Both the position numbers and the translations under genes were made by a program. Of a stretch of 64,000 nt of DNA, positions 61,150 to 64,000 are shown piece after piece. Each line of letters opens with the position of its first letter. The first letter of the stretch is position 1. This DNA comes from Rhododendron vialii (Eukaryota; Streptophyta; Magnoliopsida; Ericales; Ericaceae): assembly GCF_030253575.1 (NCBI RefSeq), contig NC_080559.1, forward strand, positions 32,731,501 to 32,795,500, read 5' to 3'. The notes beneath the pieces were generated by a model. That model searched no databases. It was not told where the DNA came from and worked only from the letters and a program-made list of their open reading frames with translations.

Positions 61150-62779
61150 ATGGGGTCGGAAGGCAAGAATGGAGATACTGTGGGTGGGATTAAGGAGAAG
61201 AAGAAATCCATAGCTATGATATTTGGATGTGCTGATTTTGTTGACATTTTGCTCATGCTGTTGGGCACTTTGGGAGCAATTGGAGATGGAATGTCCACAA
61301 ACTGCCTGCTCTTGTACGCTAGCCGCCTTTTTAATAGCTTGGGCTACGGAAATACCCCAGAGAATCATGGGAATTTCATGGTTGAGATTGATAAGGTATA
61401 CAGGCATTAATCCCCATAATCACAACTCTCTTTGATTCTTCTTGATAACTCTGGCTGTCCGAGCCATCTCACGCGCATTTCAGACCTTTGATTCTTATTT
61501 TCTTAACGTTCTTCTTTTTCCGTTGCAGTGCAGTTTGTTCTTTGTATACTTGGGATTAGGAGTCATGGTGGTGGCATTCATGGGTAAGCACCCTTTTTCT
61601 TGATATTCTTTGCTCTCTCTTTTGCTGCTTTTTTTTTGTGTGTGTGTCGTCTGTGGATGTTCCCTTGAATGGGATCAGGCCATTCTGTTTATTTTCAAAC
61701 GGCATTTGAAGCACAAAAAAGGTGATTTAATAACGAGACAAGAGAATTAACGAGCCTTGTCTAAAGTGCTACGAGTAAGAAGGTCAAGAGTTACTTACCA
61801 AGTTACCCAGAAAAAAGAAGAAGGTCAAGGACTCAAGAAAGGTGTTAATCTAACTATACTAACGATCGATACTAACTTTCGCCGAAGAAAAAAAGAAAAC
61901 AAGAAAAGAGACGAGAATTGACGATCATATTTTTTAACCCTGTAAAGATGGTTTTCCATTGGTAATAGATCGATTTAAAGCTAAACCAAGAAAAATGAGA
62001 ACGAGTAAAATTGTGCAGAAGGTTACTGCTGGAGTAAGACGAGTGAGCGGCAAGTGTTGAAGATTCGGTACAAGTATTTGGAAGCAGTTCTAAGGCAAGA
62101 AGTAGGGTATTTTGAATCACAAGAGGCAACGACTTCGGAAATTATCGGCGGCATATCGAAAGATACTTCTCTCATACAAGAAGTTCTTAGCGAGAAGGTA
62201 CGGATCAATACACAACATACGTGATTTAATTCGTTCAAAACTACAATTTTAAAACTCGGGTTTGTGAACTTGTTCATATGCGTGATTTAATTCGTTCATA
62301 TACGTGATTTCTTCTTTATAGGTGCCGAAATTTTTGATGCACGCATCACAATTCATCTCAGGACTTGCATTCTCCATGTACTTCTCATGGAGGCTATCTT
62401 TAGTAGCACTCCCAACTATCCTCCTCTTAGTGATTCCTGGCATCATCTACGGGAAATACCTTCTCTATTTATCCAACGAGTCGTACAAGGAATATGGAAA
62501 AGCGAATGCCATTGCAGAGCAGGCTCTTAGCTCTATCAAAACGGTATATTCATCCACCGCGGAGGCAAATATAATAGAAAGATACTCGCGAATCCTCGAC
62601 CAAACGACAAGGATAGGGCTGAAGAAAGGGTTCGCAAAGGGTCTAGCCGTCGGGAGCACAGGCCTTGCTTTCGCGATATGGGCTTTTCTTGCTTGGTATG
62701 GGAGCCGTTTGGTTATGTATAACGGAGAGAGCGGAGGGCAGATATATACCGCGGGCATTGCTTTCATTTTGGGTGGACT
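61150..62779 (+). CDS. ABC transporter B family (MDR/ABCB15-type), 5' part only
   Basis: N-terminal portion of a full-size ABCB (P-glycoprotein-like) transporter of the plant ABCB8/15/16/17/18/22 group; substrate unknown. Exons: 61150-61395, 61529-61583, 62019-62197, 62322-62779. The last ends in phase 2 and intron 4 runs past the window edge. The N terminus KEKKKSIAMIFGCADFVDILLMLLGTLGAIGDG starts the first transmembrane domain. EGYCWSKTSERQVLKIRYKYLEAVLRQEVGYFES is the first cytoplasmic loop with the coupling helix. FLMHASQFISGLAFSMYFSWRLSLVALPTILLLVIPG and GSTGLAFAIWAFLAWYGSRLVM are further helices. About 312 residues are visible. The Walker A, signature and Walker B motifs of the first nucleotide-binding domain should lie in later exons and cannot be checked. 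Nothing looks broken. Confidence 0.92.
61449..61485 (-). repeat. SINE-family core fragment in ABCB intron 1
   Basis: ctggctgtccgagccatctcacgcgcatttc is a decayed version of the scattered SINE core. It is short, so the assignment is tentative. Confidence 0.35.
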
Positions 62780-62847
62780 GTAAGTACTAACTGGTCTTTT
62801 CATCTTTTCGATCCCTTTGTACTTATCTCTGGAGTTTCATAATGGAA

Positions 62848-62964
62848 ACTGATATTGACACTTTAAAAATTGATAGAAACACTTTAAAAAATAAAGGAAA
62901 GTAACTTTGGAATTACACTGATATTAGAGTGCTTCCATCAATTTTTGGAGTGTCAATATCAGTT
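62848..62964. repeat. Small hairpin in ABCB intron 4
   Basis: aactgatattgacactttaa at the left pairs with the complement ending in gtgtcaatatcagtt at 62964. A 60-bp AT-rich loop separates the arms. It is probably a short MITE. Confidence 0.6.
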
Positions 62965-63000
62965 GTCTTTTGTAATTTCTTTGAAACTAATTGAATACGT

Positions 63001-63713
63001 AGAGCATCCACGTGGACTAATCAAAATTAATATTGCTAAGGTTAGTAATGTTTGCTCAAAAAAATGCTCATATTTGAATAATCAAACTCAACAACCTCTT
63101 AACAACTAACCAAATTTTGGTCCTTAAATGGCCAAAATTAGCAACCTTTTGCAATAACTAAATTTGGTGAACCACACATCTTTTCAATTAAGTACTCTAA
63201 TCATTACATAAAAATAATCTCTCCTTCATTTTCACTCACTCACTCACTCACTCACACACACTCTCTCTCTCTCTCTCTCAACCTTATTTTCAAATAGAGC
63301 TTTTAAAAATAAATAATTTTTACACAAATTTTTTTTAAAAAAAACTGTTTTTTTTTTTGAAATTTTTTTACACAAAATAGTTTTTTCAAAAAACAAGTTT
63401 TCAAAAAAAAAAAAGTTTTTTTTTTCAAATATTGTTTTCTTTTTTTTGGAAACTTTTTTTTTCAAAAAATTATTTTGTATTTCTAATAAACAATTTTTAT
63501 TAGTTTAAAAATTATTTTAAAAAATTCTATATTGATAGTTTTTAGCTTTTGTAGTTTAAAAAATATGATGTGACAAGTTTTGATTATTCAATTTTAATTA
63601 CACCATTGTAGATCTCTACATTACTAATTTTACCAACCCCTTAAATGAATAATCAAAAGGTGATGTCAGAGCTTTTGGTTATTCAATTTTGATTAATTCA
63701 CTGCGGATGCTCT
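63001..63713. mobile_element. Inverted-repeat element in ABCB intron 4
   Basis: The ends agagcatccacgtggactaa and ttgattaattcactgcggat plus gctct are inverted copies. Inner words (aaccaaattttggtccttaa, ttggttattcaatttt) also pair partly. The centre (63300-63480) is an A/T homopolymer-rich block. The ends resemble common plant gagcatcc MITEs. No TSD could be set. Confidence 0.6.
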
Positions 63714-64000
63714 TGTTTAAGGCAATGCCATTTGATATTTGAAATGAGACCTATTTACGAATGCTTTAGTTCATTTACACTTGCTCAATACTCTCAGGAA
63801 ACTGTAAATCTTTTAAATCTTTTTGCCAAACTGTAAATCCCTCTTAGATAGGCCTTTATGTTTTAAATCATTTTCTAGCTTCGCACATTATGTCTTCAAA
63901 CATTCATCCTTGTAGAGTTGAACTCGTTCACATTTAAAAAAAAAAAAAAAGAATCGAGACCCGAAACATGATTATGTATAATTTGTTCTTCAAATTTCAT

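Larger units (their letters stand above)
62780..64000 (+). other. Intron 4 of the ABCB gene (continues beyond the window)
   Basis: The donor GTAAGT follows exon 4. The remainder holds the two inverted-repeat elements listed and AT-rich DNA. No further ABCB exon (for instance a Walker A motif) is visible before the window ends. Confidence 0.6.

Noticed and set aside
63244-63465. Lys/Phe-rich open frame on the minus strand
   Set aside because: Pure A/T homopolymer sequence inside an intron; no gene.

Overview
This is nuclear DNA from a flowering plant, almost certainly a dicot-type genome. All eight genes have plant orthologues, most are split by GT-AG introns, and the AT-rich spacers are full of CT/GA microsatellites, MITEs, SINE and LINE tails and solo LTRs. 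I cannot name the species from sequence alone.

Gene order from left to right: (1) minus strand 6629-2322, an AMP1-like M28 glutamate carboxypeptidase in 12 exons (704 aa). (2) Plus strand 13815-18262, a secreted pectinesterase in 5 exons (381 aa). (3) 24243-29048, a membrane-anchored type-B hexokinase in 9 exons (496 aa). (4) 30827-32353, an intronless SpoU/TrmH-type organellar rRNA methyltransferase (508 aa). (5) 35827-43107, a glucosylceramide synthase of family GT21 in 14 exons (519 aa). (6) 44469-47152, a senescence/dehydration-associated (ERD7-like) protein in 5 exons (376 aa). (7) 50858-55368, a RIT1-type initiator tRNA-Met 2'-O-ribosyl phosphate transferase in 7 exons (525 aa). (8) 61150-62779, the first four exons of an ABCB (MDR-type) half of a transporter, which runs out of the window. 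I rebuilt each gene by hand from splice sites and reading-frame continuity; every internal exon-exon phase closes. The genes have unrelated jobs (peptidase, cell wall, sugar sensing, RNA modification, sphingolipid synthesis, stress, tRNA, transport) and do not form a pathway or operon.

The space between and inside the genes is built largely from non-autonomous mobile elements, many with exact target-site duplications (TSDs). Mutator-type hairpin MITEs with 9-10 bp TSDs lie at 12634-13024, 19794-20173, 49433-49821, 50266-50791, 56566-56910 and 57216-57623. hAT-type elements with 8-bp TSDs lie at 10284-11713, 48547-48902 and 48960-49879, and a close relative sits at 54517-54857. Two LTR-retrotransposon solo LTRs with 5-bp TSDs lie at 52321-52836 (inside RIT1 intron 2) and 60334-60777 (upstream of the ABCB gene). 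LINE tails with 13-16 bp TSDs lie at 14799-14987 and 18729-18870. A SINE with a 13-bp TSD sits in hexokinase intron 7, and a second tRNA-derived SINE family is scattered in about ten copies.

No new multi-gene system was found. The observations most worth following are the heat-shock-element-bearing solo LTR inside RIT1, the hairpin MITE ending 66 bp before the RIT1 start codon, the pair of oppositely oriented hAT MITEs around and inside RIT1, two neighbouring hairpin elements that share a core but not their ends, and a GC-AG intron in the glucosylceramide synthase gene.
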